64,000 nucleotides of DNA from Ameyamaea chiangmaiensis (GTDB lineage Bacteria; Pseudomonadota; Alphaproteobacteria; Acetobacterales; Acetobacteraceae), in assembly GCF_025995235.1 (NCBI RefSeq), contig NZ_BAPT01000010.1, positions 74,980 through 138,979 on the forward strand, given 5' to 3'. Every line of letters begins with the position of its first letter. The first letter of the stretch is position 1. Positions 53,839 through 63,221 of this stretch are shown one piece after another. The notes beneath the pieces were generated by a model. The model was not told the DNA's origin. It saw only the letters and a program-made list of their open reading frames with translations, and did no database searches. A program made the position numbers and the translations under genes.

Positions 53839-55236
53839 TCAGCATGTCGCGGGCCGTTCGTCCGGCGCCGGGCCCGGCAGCAGCATCGTGCCGCCCCACG
53901 CGATGGCCGCGTTTAGCACCAGACCGATCAGGCCGACATTGATGTCCCACACGCTTGTGGCCGTCAGAAACAGTCCGCAACCCAGCGCGTCACCGGCAAG
54001 GATGCCCAGTGCGATGGCCCCGGGATTGGCCCGGCGTGCGAACAGGATGGCCAGTACGCCGGGCAGGAACTGCGTCACGCCGATATAGGTCAGGTTGTTC
54101 AGGCGCGTGATCAGCGACGTGGTCAGGATCGCGGCACTCACCGAGAACACCAGATAACCGACCGTCACGCACTGCGCCCCGCGCTTCTGGCCGGCTTCGG
54201 ACAGACCCGTCAGGAGGTTGCGCGACACCAGAGGCCCGATGGTCAGGCACAGCCCCACCAGGACCACAAGACCGGAGAGGGCCGCCCCGGCCGCCACGAC
54301 GCCGATCAGCGGCTCCGGCAGCAGCATCCTGGCCGTACCGATGAACGCATCGTTGGGCGAGGCCAGTGGCGGCCCGTCAACGCGCGCCCACATCGCCACC
54401 AGCGCCAGCGCGGGGAACATGAACAGATAGAGCGGCATGCCCACCTGCGCGCGGCGTATGGCCCGGGCGCTGCGCGCGGTAAAGAGGAATGCCATGTTCA
54501 GCGGCGACATGAACAGCCCGAGGCCTTGGAACACGATGGTGCTCATGGCGAAGCGCTCCTGTTCCGGCGTCAGGGTGGAGGCGCCGGATACAACGGCCAT
54601 GCCCGGCGCAAGGTCATGGGGGGCGACGCGATGCAGGACCGCCACTGCTACCAGGACGATCGCGACGATCATCAGGATGTCCTTCAGGATCGAGACATAG
54701 GCCGGGGCGCGCACACCGGCCAGCGCCACGTAGACGAACGCCAGCACCCCCGTCGCCGCCATCAGCGGCCAGCCCGACAGCCCGATGCCCAGCCCCCCCA
54801 GCGCCACGCCGAGCCCGACGAACTGCATGGCCCCCCACGGCACCAGAAACACGATCGCGCTCAGCGTCACGACCAGTTCCAGCGGCCGGTGGCGGAAACG
54901 ACCGACGAACAGGTCGGGCAGCGTCAGCGCGTCATAGCGCCGTGCCGCGCGCCAGACCTGCGGGTTGAGGAAATAGCCGATCGGCATGCCCATCAGCATG
55001 TAGCCCACGAACCACACGGCAAACGACACGCCGTGCGCGTAGATGCCGCCCGGAAAGCCCAGAAGACCGCCGATGCTGTAGCTTTCACCTACCGACAGAA
55101 AAAACAGCAGCACGCTGCCGAACTGGCGGGAGGCCACGAAATAGTCCCGCAGCGACGCGTGCGCGTGCCCCCGTCGGCCCAGCAGCACCAGTCCGAGCGA
55201 GACGCCAAGCAGAGACGCGAATACGACGACGGCCAT
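53839..55236 (-). CDS. Sodium:solute symporter family transporter
   Basis: The 465-residue membrane protein has about 12-13 helices and the sodium:solute symporter pattern: DYFVASRQFGSVLLFFLSVGESYSIGGLLGFPGGIYAHG, YDALTLPDLFVGRFRHRPLELVVTL and YVALAGVRAPAYVSILKDILMIVAIV. The substrate (for example a carboxylate) is not known. The DUF3311 gene lies two bases upstream; this pair is a common arrangement for this transporter family. Confidence 0.9.
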   Translation of the reverse strand: MAVVVFASLLGVSLGLVLLGRRGHAHASLRDYFVASRQFGSVLLFFLSVGESYSIGGLLGFPGGIYAHGVSFAVWFVGYMLMGMPIGYFLNPQVWRAARRYDALTLPDLFVGRFRHRPLELVVTLSAIVFLVPWGAMQFVGLGVALGGLGIGLSGWPLMAATGVLAFVYVALAGVRAPAYVSILKDILMIVAIVLVAVAVLHRVAPHDLAPGMAVVSGASTLTPEQERFAMSTIVFQGLGLFMSPLNMAFLFTARSARAIRRAQVGMPLYLFMFPALALVAMWARVDGPPLASPNDAFIGTARMLLPEPLIGVVAAGAALSGLVVLVGLCLTIGPLVSRNLLTGLSEAGQKRGAQCVTVGYLVFSVSAAILTTSLITRLNNLTYIGVTQFLPGVLAILFARRANPGAIALGILAGDALGCGLFLTATSVWDINVGLIGLVLNAAIAWGGTMLLPGPAPDERPATC

Positions 55237-55238
55237 GC

Positions 55239-55454
55239 TCAGTCGTTCTCATCCGGCGCGGTGCGGTCATGTAGGAACCAGCACGCGGCCAGACAGGCCG
55301 ACGTCAGCCCGAACCACAGGAACATCCAGTCCAGCACCGCCGGCATGCCGAAGAAGTACCGCGGCACCTTGTCGACAAGGGGCAGGCACACGACGACACC
55401 GACGAACGGCACGCCCAGCCCGACCAGCAGGCGCCACGGAAGGGAAGACATCAT
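55239..55454 (-). CDS. DUF3311 small membrane protein (symporter partner)
   Basis: The 71-residue protein has two hydrophobic helices (LLVGLGVPFVGVVVCLPLV; FLWFGLTSACLAACWFL) and matches DUF3311, a small protein found beside sodium:solute symporters. Its stop is two bases from the symporter start, so the two are cotranslated or nearly so. ATG codons at 55454 and 55451 are both possible starts. Confidence 0.88.
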   Translation of the reverse strand: MMSSLPWRLLVGLGVPFVGVVVCLPLVDKVPRYFFGMPAVLDWMFLWFGLTSACLAACWFLHDRTAPDEND

Positions 55455-55634
55455 GCCCCCGAACCTAGCGGCAAGTGGCTCCGCGGCCAATATTCGTCCG
55501 TCCGGGCCGTCGACAACACCATGGTGCGAGGGGCCCGACATTTCGGCTGGACTCGGGGCGGCGACCTCCGCATGGTCCCGCCGGCGGTCGCCTGTGGCCG
55601 CACTCCTGATGCACGCGATCGCCCGGGGACGCGC

Positions 55635-56795
55635 ATGATCTTCGAAAAACGTCTGCTCCGACCCGAGCCCAGCTTCGGGCTGCTCGGCAAGCTGTGGCAG
55701 GTCAACTGGCTGTATGTCGTGCTGATCTGCGCTCTGGCGGGCGTGGGGTACACGGCGCTGTATTCGGCCGGGGGCGGTTCGGCCCACCCGTTCGCCGGGC
55801 CGCAGACGGCACGCTTTGGCGTGGCTCTGGTGCTGATGATCGGGGTGGCGCTCCTGCCGCCGCGCGCGCTGACGTGGATGGCGTGGCCGGCCTATGTCGC
55901 CTCGCTCGGCCTGCTGGGGGCAGTGCTGAAGATGGGCCATGTCGGCAAGGGCGCCGAACGCTGGATCATGATCGGCGGCATGCAGGTCCAGCCCTCGGAA
56001 TTCGCGAAGATCGCGCTGGTGCTTGTGCTGGCGACATGGTTCCAGCGCACCTCGTCCCTGCGGCTTGGCAATCCGCTGCGGCTGGTCGTCCCGGCGGTAC
56101 TGGTTCTGTTGCCGGTCGTGCTTGTGCTCAAGGAGCCCAATCTCGGCACCGCCGTGATCATCGGGTGTATCGGGGCGTCGATGATCTTCGCCGCCGGAAT
56201 GCGTCTGTGGCAGATCGCGCTGGTGCTGGCGCCGGTCCCGTTTTTGGGCAAGATCGTCTATGCCCATCTGCACGACTACCAGAAGGCGCGGATCGAGACG
56301 TTCCTGCACCCTGAGCACGACCCGCTCGGGGCGGGCTACAACATCATCCAGTCCAAGATCGCGCTGGGGTCCGGCGGGATGTGGGGTCAGGGCTACCTGC
56401 ACGGCACGCAGGGGCAGTTGAACTTCCTGCCCGAAAAGCAGACCGACTTCATCTTCACCATGATCGCCGAGGAGTGGGGCTTCGTGGGCGGCATCGCCGT
56501 CATCGGCCTGCTGCTGCTGCTTGTCTTCGGTGGGATGCTGATGGCCATGTGCAGCCGCAACCAGTTCGGGCGTCTGCTGGGGCTGGGCATTTCGATGAAC
56601 TTCTTTCTCTACTGCGCCGTCAATCTGTCCATGGTGATGGGTGCCATTCCCGTGGGCGGGGTGCCGCTGCCGCTGGTGTCGTATGGCGGCTCGGCCATGT
56701 TGAACATGATGTTCGGGTTCGGGCTGCTGCTCTCGGCCTTCGTGCATCGCAAGCGCGGGTTCGGCGATCCCACGGCACAGGCGCGGGATGCGTAG
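55635..56795 (+). CDS. rodA: Peptidoglycan glycosyltransferase RodA
   Basis: The 386-residue SEDS protein has about ten helices and the RodA blocks: ALYSAGGGSAHPFAGPQTARFGVAL, QPSEFAKIALVLVLATWF, LKEPNLGTAVIIGCIGASMIFAAG, and FLPEKQTDFIFTMIAEEWGFVGG with GGVPLPLVSYGGSAMLNMMFGFGLL. It polymerises glycan strands for lateral wall growth. I chose ATG 55635; an in-frame extension upstream is not family-like. The usual mreBCD/mrdA neighbours are not in the window. Confidence 0.94.
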   Translation: MIFEKRLLRPEPSFGLLGKLWQVNWLYVVLICALAGVGYTALYSAGGGSAHPFAGPQTARFGVALVLMIGVALLPPRALTWMAWPAYVASLGLLGAVLKMGHVGKGAERWIMIGGMQVQPSEFAKIALVLVLATWFQRTSSLRLGNPLRLVVPAVLVLLPVVLVLKEPNLGTAVIIGCIGASMIFAAGMRLWQIALVLAPVPFLGKIVYAHLHDYQKARIETFLHPEHDPLGAGYNIIQSKIALGSGGMWGQGYLHGTQGQLNFLPEKQTDFIFTMIAEEWGFVGGIAVIGLLLLLVFGGMLMAMCSRNQFGRLLGLGISMNFFLYCAVNLSMVMGAIPVGGVPLPLVSYGGSAMLNMMFGFGLLLSAFVHRKRGFGDPTAQARDA

Positions 56796-56831
56796 CCGCC
56801 TCGAACGCGGGTCTGGCCGTCGGAAGGGCGC

Positions 56832-57221
56832 ATGAAGGGCGTGCGACCGCCCACGGCGGCGATCGCGCGGGCGTATCGCCGCAGTCTCTACACCAGCCCC
56901 GGTTTTTCCGTGCGCATCGGGCGTCCGGCCTCGGGCCGCTGGCCGCTTCCGGGCGGTCGGCTGGTGTTTCTGGGCGCCTGCAACCCGGGCGGTAGGGCGG
57001 CACCCGAGGGGCGGAACGCGCGCATGATGCAGCGGCTGGACGAACGGCTGCGCGGTCTGTCGACCGTGCCGGGCGAAGGGCGACTTGGACGATGGGCCGA
57101 GCCCATGATCCTTGTCGCATGCCCGCCCCGGCGTGTCCGACGCCTCGCGCGTCTGTTCGGCCAGAACGCGCTGGTCGATGTGCGGCGTGGACGGCGGCCA
57201 CGGCTGGTGTGGACGTTCTGA
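56832..57221 (+). CDS. DUF3293 family protein
   Basis: The 129-residue product resembles the DUF3293 family of short cytoplasmic proteins: AIARAYRRSLYTSPGFSVRIG, RLVFLGACNPGGRAAPEGRNARMMQRLDERL and a charged C-terminus. Function is unknown. It begins 36 bases after rodA on the same strand, so it may be part of the same transcript. Confidence 0.75.
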   Translation: MKGVRPPTAAIARAYRRSLYTSPGFSVRIGRPASGRWPLPGGRLVFLGACNPGGRAAPEGRNARMMQRLDERLRGLSTVPGEGRLGRWAEPMILVACPPRRVRRLARLFGQNALVDVRRGRRPRLVWTF

Positions 57222-57233
57222 GCCCGCCGCCGT

Positions 57234-58112
57234 TTACGGCGCGGTGGTGAACCGCACCGACCACTGCGCCTGCCACGTCGCCCCGGCGTCCAGATGGATG
57301 ACGCCGGGCTTGTCCTCGAACGGTCCATCGAAGTCGGCCGGGCTGCTGTGGCCGCTCCAGGGTTCGAGGCAGAGGAAACCCGCGCCAGGCTTGGTCCAGA
57401 TACCCAGCTGCGCGAAATGATCCCACGTCATGGTCAGGACGGCGGGGCCCCCGCGGTAGGCCAGGGTGCGGCTATGCACGGGGTCGAAGATCAGCGCGTC
57501 GTGCACGAACAGGTCGTCGGACAGGCTCAGGCGTTGACCGACAACCGGCGACGGCACGGGCGTCTTCTGGATCAGGCCGTTCTCCAGACGACGGATCGAC
57601 GCCTCCTCCGGGTTGGCGAATGTGATGACATGTGCTTCTCGGGGCGTGTCCGGGGACAGGGGCCAGACGAAGGCCGGATGAGTGCCGAGCGAGAACGGAA
57701 GCCCCTGCGACGGTGATGGGTTGGTCACCCGATACCGCACGGTCAGCACGCCCGAGACGATACGGTAGCCAATCACCAGCCGGAACGCGCGCGGATACAT
57801 CGCGCGCGTCGCATCGTCGTCGGTCAGTTCCAGTTCGCAGCCGGTTTCGTCGCGTGTCAGCCAGACAAAGTCGCGGTCGCGGGCAAAACCGTGCTGGCCG
57901 ATCAGGTACTCCTGGCCGTCGATACGGGCGGTATCGCGTGCAAGCTTGCCCACGATCGGGAACAGGACCGGCGAGTGCCGTTCCCATGGCGGCCCGCCCG
58001 ACCACAGGATCTCCCGCCCGTCGGCACGGAGGCTGACGAGTTCCGCGCCGTGGCCGGCCACGGTGGCCTGAAGGATATCGTCACCAAACTGGTGATCCTG
58101 ATGCGAGGTCAT
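57234..58112 (-). CDS. Aldose 1-epimerase family protein
   Basis: From ATG 58112 the product is 292 residues. It has the galactose-mutarotase-like fold with VAGHGAELVSLRADGREILWSGGPPWERHSPVLFPIVGKL, YLIGQHGFARDRDFVWLTRD, and FSLGTHPAFVWPLSP, where the catalytic histidines lie. It interconverts anomers of a sugar, possibly a phosphorylated hexose. An in-frame extension to 58193 lacks similarity. Confidence 0.9.
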   Translation of the reverse strand: MTSHQDHQFGDDILQATVAGHGAELVSLRADGREILWSGGPPWERHSPVLFPIVGKLARDTARIDGQEYLIGQHGFARDRDFVWLTRDETGCELELTDDDATRAMYPRAFRLVIGYRIVSGVLTVRYRVTNPSPSQGLPFSLGTHPAFVWPLSPDTPREAHVITFANPEEASIRRLENGLIQKTPVPSPVVGQRLSLSDDLFVHDALIFDPVHSRTLAYRGGPAVLTMTWDHFAQLGIWTKPGAGFLCLEPWSGHSSPADFDGPFEDKPGVIHLDAGATWQAQWSVRFTTAP

Positions 58113-58217
58113 GACGCTTTTTCTCCACGTCTTCAAAGGCCGTCCACACTGTGGGGCAAACGTGGCGTCGTCAAACAGCATCGTGGGGAACACATGTGCG
58201 CAGGCGGTATGGCACTC

Positions 58218-59444
58218 TCAGCGGTAGGCGCGCCCCTCGGCCTGTCCATACTCGACATAATGGCGGGCTGCGCTTCCATGCCAGCCATCCACGTCCTTAT
58301 TGATCTCCAGGTAACGCGCACCGGAAAAATCGTCCGGCAGGCACGAGAGAGCGTGACGATGCAATCGGACTTCATCGTGGGCGCGGCGCAGAAGGTTCAG
58401 CCAGCTCTGATCGTCGACGGTATCGATGACGCACGCGTGATGGGCGAGGGCGTCCAGGGACCCGACCAGAACATTGTCGGCTACCCATTGCAGTTTGCCA
58501 GTTTCCTCAGTGTCATGCGCCGGATAGACGACGAGCGCGCAGGCCGGTCCATAAAGAGCGAGACGAAGGGAAAGGGCGGTGATTTCCGCTGTGCTGAAAC
58601 GCCGGGTCGTGCTGTAGACGGGAATCCGAAAACCCTCGGCCAGATCGGTCATCAGACGAGTGGACATATAGTCCATGCGCTGCCGGCTTTCGCGCATCAT
58701 GTCGTCCGCAGGCTTGTGATCGCACCGGATGCCTGTTTCGAACTGAATATGGTAGCGCGGCTGATAGGCGTAATAATACACATGCCCGTCGGGCCGATTG
58801 TCCAATGTCACTTCATGCTCGACGTTGATGTCTGCGTACTGTTCTGCAAGTCCGAACAGGATCCAGGCCAACGGAACCGCCGAGAAGCGGTAGAGATCGG
58901 GTGGCTCTCGCCCGACGTGACGCTGTACGATGCCGAGTTCGCAGTTTTCCCCAAGATTGATAAAGGCACTCGCGATTTTTGCGTCTGTCAGGGTGCTCTG
59001 GTCGGGAAGCGGTTCGCAGGTGCGACGTGCGTCAATATCGGGGGTTATTTCGGGAATATATTCTACCCGGTGCAGCGGAAGGTGCCCTCCCTCAGGTCCG
59101 ATTCCCTTCGAAAATATAAACTGAATAGTCGTGCCGTGTCGTCCGCCGCTGTCGACGGGCAGAGCGGAATATCTGGCATCGCGGCAGTCCACGTGTCCGA
59201 TCGGCCGGCCATCGACAACGACCGTGACGCCAACCCTCGCGTGCGGGGCAATAAGGAAATCGATATGTCCCCTGTTGTGAGGACCTTCAAACGACAGGCG
59301 CAACTCGAGGCTGTTGGCAGAGGGCAGTAGAAGAATGGCCGAGACCGAAGGTGGCACTTTTACGATCGGGCACTTCGCGACACTGCCCCATAAAGCGGGT
59401 GAAGACGACGTGTAGGACGCCTTGTGTTCCATCACGTCAGGCAT
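58218..59444 (-). CDS. Unrecognised protein with a DUF1796-like core and a cell-surface-type C-terminal motif
   Basis: I cannot assign this 408-residue protein. Residues about 40-120 are beta-rich (LELRLSFEGPHNRGHIDFLIAPHARVGVTVVVDGRPIGHVDC). A central part begins FINLGENCELGIVQRHVG and recalls DUF1796 putative cysteine-peptidase-like proteins, with a conserved Cys. The last 40 residues (GARYLEINKDVDGWHGSAARHYVEYGQAEGRAYR) match a short repeat found in polysaccharide and surface-glycan enzymes. No signal peptide is obvious. It is divergent from the carrier-protein gene by 71 bases. Confidence 0.5.
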   Translation of the reverse strand: MPDVMEHKASYTSSSPALWGSVAKCPIVKVPPSVSAILLLPSANSLELRLSFEGPHNRGHIDFLIAPHARVGVTVVVDGRPIGHVDCRDARYSALPVDSGGRHGTTIQFIFSKGIGPEGGHLPLHRVEYIPEITPDIDARRTCEPLPDQSTLTDAKIASAFINLGENCELGIVQRHVGREPPDLYRFSAVPLAWILFGLAEQYADINVEHEVTLDNRPDGHVYYYAYQPRYHIQFETGIRCDHKPADDMMRESRQRMDYMSTRLMTDLAEGFRIPVYSTTRRFSTAEITALSLRLALYGPACALVVYPAHDTEETGKLQWVADNVLVGSLDALAHHACVIDTVDDQSWLNLLRRAHDEVRLHRHALSCLPDDFSGARYLEINKDVDGWHGSAARHYVEYGQAEGRAYR

Positions 59445-59515
59445 GAAATTTTACTTCCACTTTCGAGCGGAGCATGGAATAGCCACCATGGAAAAAAAGG
59501 CGAAGGGGAATTGGC

Positions 59516-59761
59516 GTGACACAGGAAACCGGACTGGACGCTTTGCGTGACATCCTGAGCGGGTTGTTTCGTGTCGATCCGGCCTCGATCCAAGAGTCGA
59601 CGACCGCAGCTGATATACCCGGTTGGGATTCCTTGCAGATGGTGAACATCATTTTATCGGTTCAACGCCGTTTTGGGATTACTTTTCGAAATCGGGACAT
59701 TGACGAGGTCATGAATGTCGGCGATCTGGCGGCCCTGATTGATCGAGCGACCAAGGCCTGA
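59516..59761 (+). CDS. Acyl/peptidyl carrier protein
   Basis: The 81-residue protein is a typical phosphopantetheine carrier: helices 1-4 with the attachment motif GWDSLQ (Ser39) and IILSVQRRFGITFRNRDIDEVMNVGDLAALIDRA. It would carry an acyl or aminoacyl group as a thioester. The start is GTG 59516 after a GAAGGGG ribosome binding site. Its 3' end overlaps the opposite-strand adenylation gene by 108 bases, which is unusual for two functionally linked genes. Confidence 0.9.
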   Translation: MTQETGLDALRDILSGLFRVDPASIQESTTAADIPGWDSLQMVNIILSVQRRFGITFRNRDIDEVMNVGDLAALIDRATKA

Positions 59762-61285
59762 CCGGTAAAGCTCTATCGCGGCGCCCCGGTCGATTTTATC
59801 GTTATCGTTACGTGGCAGGCGATTGACGATAACGATGTCGTCCGGAACCGCATACAGGTCGAGCCGAGAGATCAGCGAGGAGCGCAGTGTTTGGGGGGAC
59901 GCCCCGGACGTCGCCTGCACTTCGATAAGCGCGACCAATGTGCTGTCGGTGCTGAAAACACACGCCTCGGCCGCTCCGGATGCGATGAGGGCGGCGCTGA
60001 GTTCGCCCAATTCGATTCGAAAGCCCTTGTGTTTGACCTGGAAATCCACGCGCGTGGAGAAAAATATCTGGCCGTCCACGCGGATCGCCCAATCGCCGGT
60101 GAAATAAGCCCGTTGTGGGCCGTCCGCGGTATCGAGGATTCTAAACGCACCTGATGTCGTCGTGCTATCATCAAAATAGCCGTTGGCCAGTTGCGGCCCG
60201 GTCAGGACCAGTTCGCCCTCGTTTGCGTCTGGTCCTCCGACGAGGTGCATGCCCATGCCGGGAATGGGGAGTCCGAGCGGAACGGTTGCACCCGTCAGTG
60301 ACGACAGATCAGAGGCTTTCAGAAGCAGAGAGGTCATCGACACCGTGGCCTCCGTGGGACCGTAAGTGTTCTGTACGAGCGCGTGCGGCGCCGCAGCGAA
60401 CAGGGCCGACACGTGCGCCGGCGTCAGTGGTTCGCCGCAGAACACGAAGCGACGCACCGTCCGCGTATTGTCGGCCGTCAGGTCGTCTGCCTGCTGCATC
60501 AGCGTCACCACACTGGGGACGGAAATCCAGTGTGTCAGTTGCTCGCGCTGGATAAGCCGGGCGGGTAAAAGCCTGTCGCCTTGTCCTCCGGGAGGATGCA
60601 GACTGGCACCGTGGCACAGGGCGCCATAAATCTCCATGACACTCAGATCGAACGCGATATTGGCGTACTGGGACACACGATCGTTCTGTCGGAGGTCGAG
60701 TCCGTTGCCGAGCCACGCGACGTAGTGGTTCAGGGCGCTGCGTGAAATTTCCACGCCCTTCGGCTGTCCGGTCGATCCGGACGTGAAAATCACATACGCC
60801 AGATCGTGACGGGGCATGTGCGGCACCGCGATGTCGCTTGTTGGCGCCATCTCGCACGGATCAAGATAAACCCGTTCCGTGCCGTCCGCCTCAAAGAGCG
60901 GCCAATCGCGACGCGGTGCTATGACGACATCAGGCTCAAAAATCGAACACACCATCTGGCGCTTGGCGAGGGGGGCCCGCACGTTGACGGGCGCATACAC
61001 GCCTCCCGCCAATCCGGTGGCAAACATTGCCGCGTAAGCGTGGGCACCTGGCGGCATGGCGATCAATACGCGCGGAGCGCACGCGGAGGGGATCAGGGCC
61101 TGAGCGATTGCACGAGCAAGCCCCGCGAGAGAACCGTAAGACCAGTCATCTCCATCGATTGCGACGGCGAGTGCATCGGGACAATTGACTGAATGGTCAA
61201 AAAAGGTCGTGATACAGTCAGCCTGCAGAGAGCTGAAAATAGCCGAACTGCGGCAATTTATCGATTCTGAAAGCTTATGTGACAT
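59654..61285 (-). CDS. AMP-dependent ligase / amino acid adenylation-domain protein
   Basis: The 543-residue protein is a stand-alone adenylation domain. Motifs: A3 YVIFTSGSTGQPKGV (about residues 164-178), A5 QNTYGPTEATVS, A7 YFTGDWAIRVDGQIFF, A8 VDFQVKHKGFRIELGELSAAL and A10 LPRNDNDKIDR (Asn-Gly of the usual NGK replaced by Asn-Asp). It activates an acid to its AMP ester and would load the nearby carrier protein. It resembles the DltA-like and NRPS adenylation groups; the substrate cannot be read from sequence. AT-rich DNA lies upstream. Confidence 0.88.
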   Translation of the reverse strand: MSHKLSESINCRSSAIFSSLQADCITTFFDHSVNCPDALAVAIDGDDWSYGSLAGLARAIAQALIPSACAPRVLIAMPPGAHAYAAMFATGLAGGVYAPVNVRAPLAKRQMVCSIFEPDVVIAPRRDWPLFEADGTERVYLDPCEMAPTSDIAVPHMPRHDLAYVIFTSGSTGQPKGVEISRSALNHYVAWLGNGLDLRQNDRVSQYANIAFDLSVMEIYGALCHGASLHPPGGQGDRLLPARLIQREQLTHWISVPSVVTLMQQADDLTADNTRTVRRFVFCGEPLTPAHVSALFAAAPHALVQNTYGPTEATVSMTSLLLKASDLSSLTGATVPLGLPIPGMGMHLVGGPDANEGELVLTGPQLANGYFDDSTTTSGAFRILDTADGPQRAYFTGDWAIRVDGQIFFSTRVDFQVKHKGFRIELGELSAALIASGAAEACVFSTDSTLVALIEVQATSGASPQTLRSSLISRLDLYAVPDDIVIVNRLPRNDNDKIDRGAAIELYRSGLGRSINQGRQIADIHDLVNVPISKSNPKTALNR

Positions 61286-61408
61286 TTGACTGAATCAACA
61301 TTTCTTATGTGTGATTTTATTTACATAACAATATAGATACTGTGACACCTGGGCGTAAAATGCAACCATATTGACTATCGGTTGGGTGGCTCGGTGTGGT
61401 GGCGCCGG

Positions 61409-63139
61409 TCAGACGCTTTCGGCGACCCAGTCGCGTCGGCGCGTCGTCAGCCCGATTCCCGGGTTAAAACAGTTGCATGGATCGAGTGAGCGGTAGTGCG
61501 CGGCCATGGCGTCCGGGGCCTTGTACAGGTGCCCGACATTGTGCTCGGCCGGATAACAGGCGCCGCGTGCATCCAGCAGCGCCAGCATCTCATGCTCCAG
61601 CGCCACGCAGTCGTGGCCCCTGCGCACGACGTAATCCTGATGCATCACGTGGCACAGGAAGTGCCCGTAATAGAGCTTGTGGCTGACGGCGGCGTCGATC
61701 GCGGGCGGCAGGTGTTCGAACCAGTCGCGGTCGTCGCGGCGAAGCGCGATATCCAGCGCCACGATGTCCTCGGCGTCGCGCGGGTGCACGGCGCGGTAGC
61801 GGATGGCCGCGCCGGCGGCCGCGAAACGGTGCAGGAATGCCGCCGTCCCCTCTTCGGGCGTGCACGCGAAGAAGGCGCCGCGTTCGCTGTGCCCCGCAAA
61901 ATAGGGATCGAGAAAATCCCGTGTCTCGCCGATCAGCTCGCGCGGCACCTTGAGCATCAGATGATGCTCGAACCGGTCGCGCCACTCCATCAGGCGCGGG
62001 GGCAGATGGGCGGGGAACAACGCGCTGATGCCCTGTAGAAGGCGGTCCGCGAGATTGTCGGGCACGAACGGCAGTTTCCGGGCCCAGGCATCGATACGGC
62101 TTTTGAGCGCGAACAGTCTGGGCATACGCGCCGTGCCGAGGTGGCGAATGACCAGGAACGTGTCCTTGCCATAGCGCTCGGCGATGTCGAACGCGTCGCG
62201 GTGCATGTATTCGCCCGCGATCGGCAGGGCCGAGAACGTGCCGAGAATGGCGCGGCGTATGTCGGTCAGTACGGACGTGTCGTTGGTGCCGATATAGAAC
62301 ACGGCCGGTGAAGGATCGGCGGGAAAGCTGTCTAGCCGTACGGCGAAGACCGCCAGTCGCCCGGCGCAGCCCGAGGCCTCGTGCAGCCGGGACGGATCGG
62401 CATTGAAGCGCGCCGGGGTGGGCGCGTCGATGTCGCGCACGTGGTGGGCGTAGGAGTCGTCATGTCCTCGTCCGGCGTTCCAGTCGATGTCGGCCTCGGT
62501 GAAAGTGCCGGCGTCCAGCCGCGCGAGGATGTCCTCGGCCGTGTCGCCCAGTGCGATACCCAGGTGGTTGACCAGACGCAGCGTGCCGCCCGCGTCGCGC
62601 TGGGCGAACAACGCCATCTCGGTATAGACCGGGCCGCGTCGGACCAGCGCGCCGCCCGAATTGTTGCTGACACCGCCGATCACCGACGCGCCGATACACG
62701 ACGATCCGATGACGGAATGGGGCTCGCGCCCATGGGGCCTGAGTTTGTGTTCCAGAGCATCGAGCGTCGCACCCGGCAGGCACAGCACCTGACGCGCATC
62801 GGCGCCCAGCAGGTGGACCGTGCGCAGGCGCAGCGTGCTGATGATAACCACGTCACGATCGTAGCGGTCGCCGTCCGGGCTGGAGCCGCCGGTCAACCCG
62901 GTGTTGGCGGCCTGCATGATGACGATCACGTCGGCCTCGACGCAGGCCTGCAGGACACGCCACTGTTCCAGAAGCGAACCGGGCGACACCACGGCCAGTG
63001 CGGGCCCGTTGCCGAAGCGAAACCCGCGGCGATAGCGCAGCGTTTGCGCCGGGCCGGTCAGCACGTGGCGCGCGCCGGCGATGGCGCGTAGCCGGTCGAG
63101 CAGTACGGTCCGGGTTGGTGTCTGGGCTGGGCGTGGCAT
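61409..63139 (-). CDS. dld: Quinone-dependent D-lactate dehydrogenase
   Basis: The 576-residue flavoprotein has an FAD-binding PCMH domain (VVSPGSLLEQWRVLQACVEADVIVIMQAANTGLTGGSSPDG) followed by the Dld membrane-binding C-terminal part (FPADPSPAVFYIGTNDTSVLTDIRRAILG, YCGH-like metal ends CHVMHQDYVVRRGHDC). Dld oxidises D-lactate to pyruvate and reduces quinone at the inner membrane. ATG 63139 is the family-like start; a longer reading (63298) is proline and arginine rich without similarity. eutC lies 82 bases upstream on the same strand. Confidence 0.92.
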   Translation of the reverse strand: MPRPAQTPTRTVLLDRLRAIAGARHVLTGPAQTLRYRRGFRFGNGPALAVVSPGSLLEQWRVLQACVEADVIVIMQAANTGLTGGSSPDGDRYDRDVVIISTLRLRTVHLLGADARQVLCLPGATLDALEHKLRPHGREPHSVIGSSCIGASVIGGVSNNSGGALVRRGPVYTEMALFAQRDAGGTLRLVNHLGIALGDTAEDILARLDAGTFTEADIDWNAGRGHDDSYAHHVRDIDAPTPARFNADPSRLHEASGCAGRLAVFAVRLDSFPADPSPAVFYIGTNDTSVLTDIRRAILGTFSALPIAGEYMHRDAFDIAERYGKDTFLVIRHLGTARMPRLFALKSRIDAWARKLPFVPDNLADRLLQGISALFPAHLPPRLMEWRDRFEHHLMLKVPRELIGETRDFLDPYFAGHSERGAFFACTPEEGTAAFLHRFAAAGAAIRYRAVHPRDAEDIVALDIALRRDDRDWFEHLPPAIDAAVSHKLYYGHFLCHVMHQDYVVRRGHDCVALEHEMLALLDARGACYPAEHNVGHLYKAPDAMAAHYRSLDPCNCFNPGIGLTTRRRDWVAESV

Positions 63140-63221
63140 GGCGGGGGTCTCCGGAGCGCGGTCTGGCCGTGCCTCCGGTGTCCCTAAAACGGACGCCCGG
63201 CGCAACCCCGGGCCCGCTGTG

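Noticed and set aside
55455..56747. Long minus-strand frame antisense to rodA
   Set aside because: Only its last 71 codons (55239-55454) match a family (DUF3311); the remainder is His/Gln-rich shadow of rodA.
57355..57375. GGTTCGA string suggestive of a tRNA T-loop
   Set aside because: It lies inside the aldose epimerase gene and no acceptor stem or anticodon arm flanks it.
61286..61298. TTGA-CTGAA-TCAA near the adenylation gene start, as an FNR box
   Set aside because: The spacing is one base short (13 rather than 14), so the half-sites are not in the FNR register.
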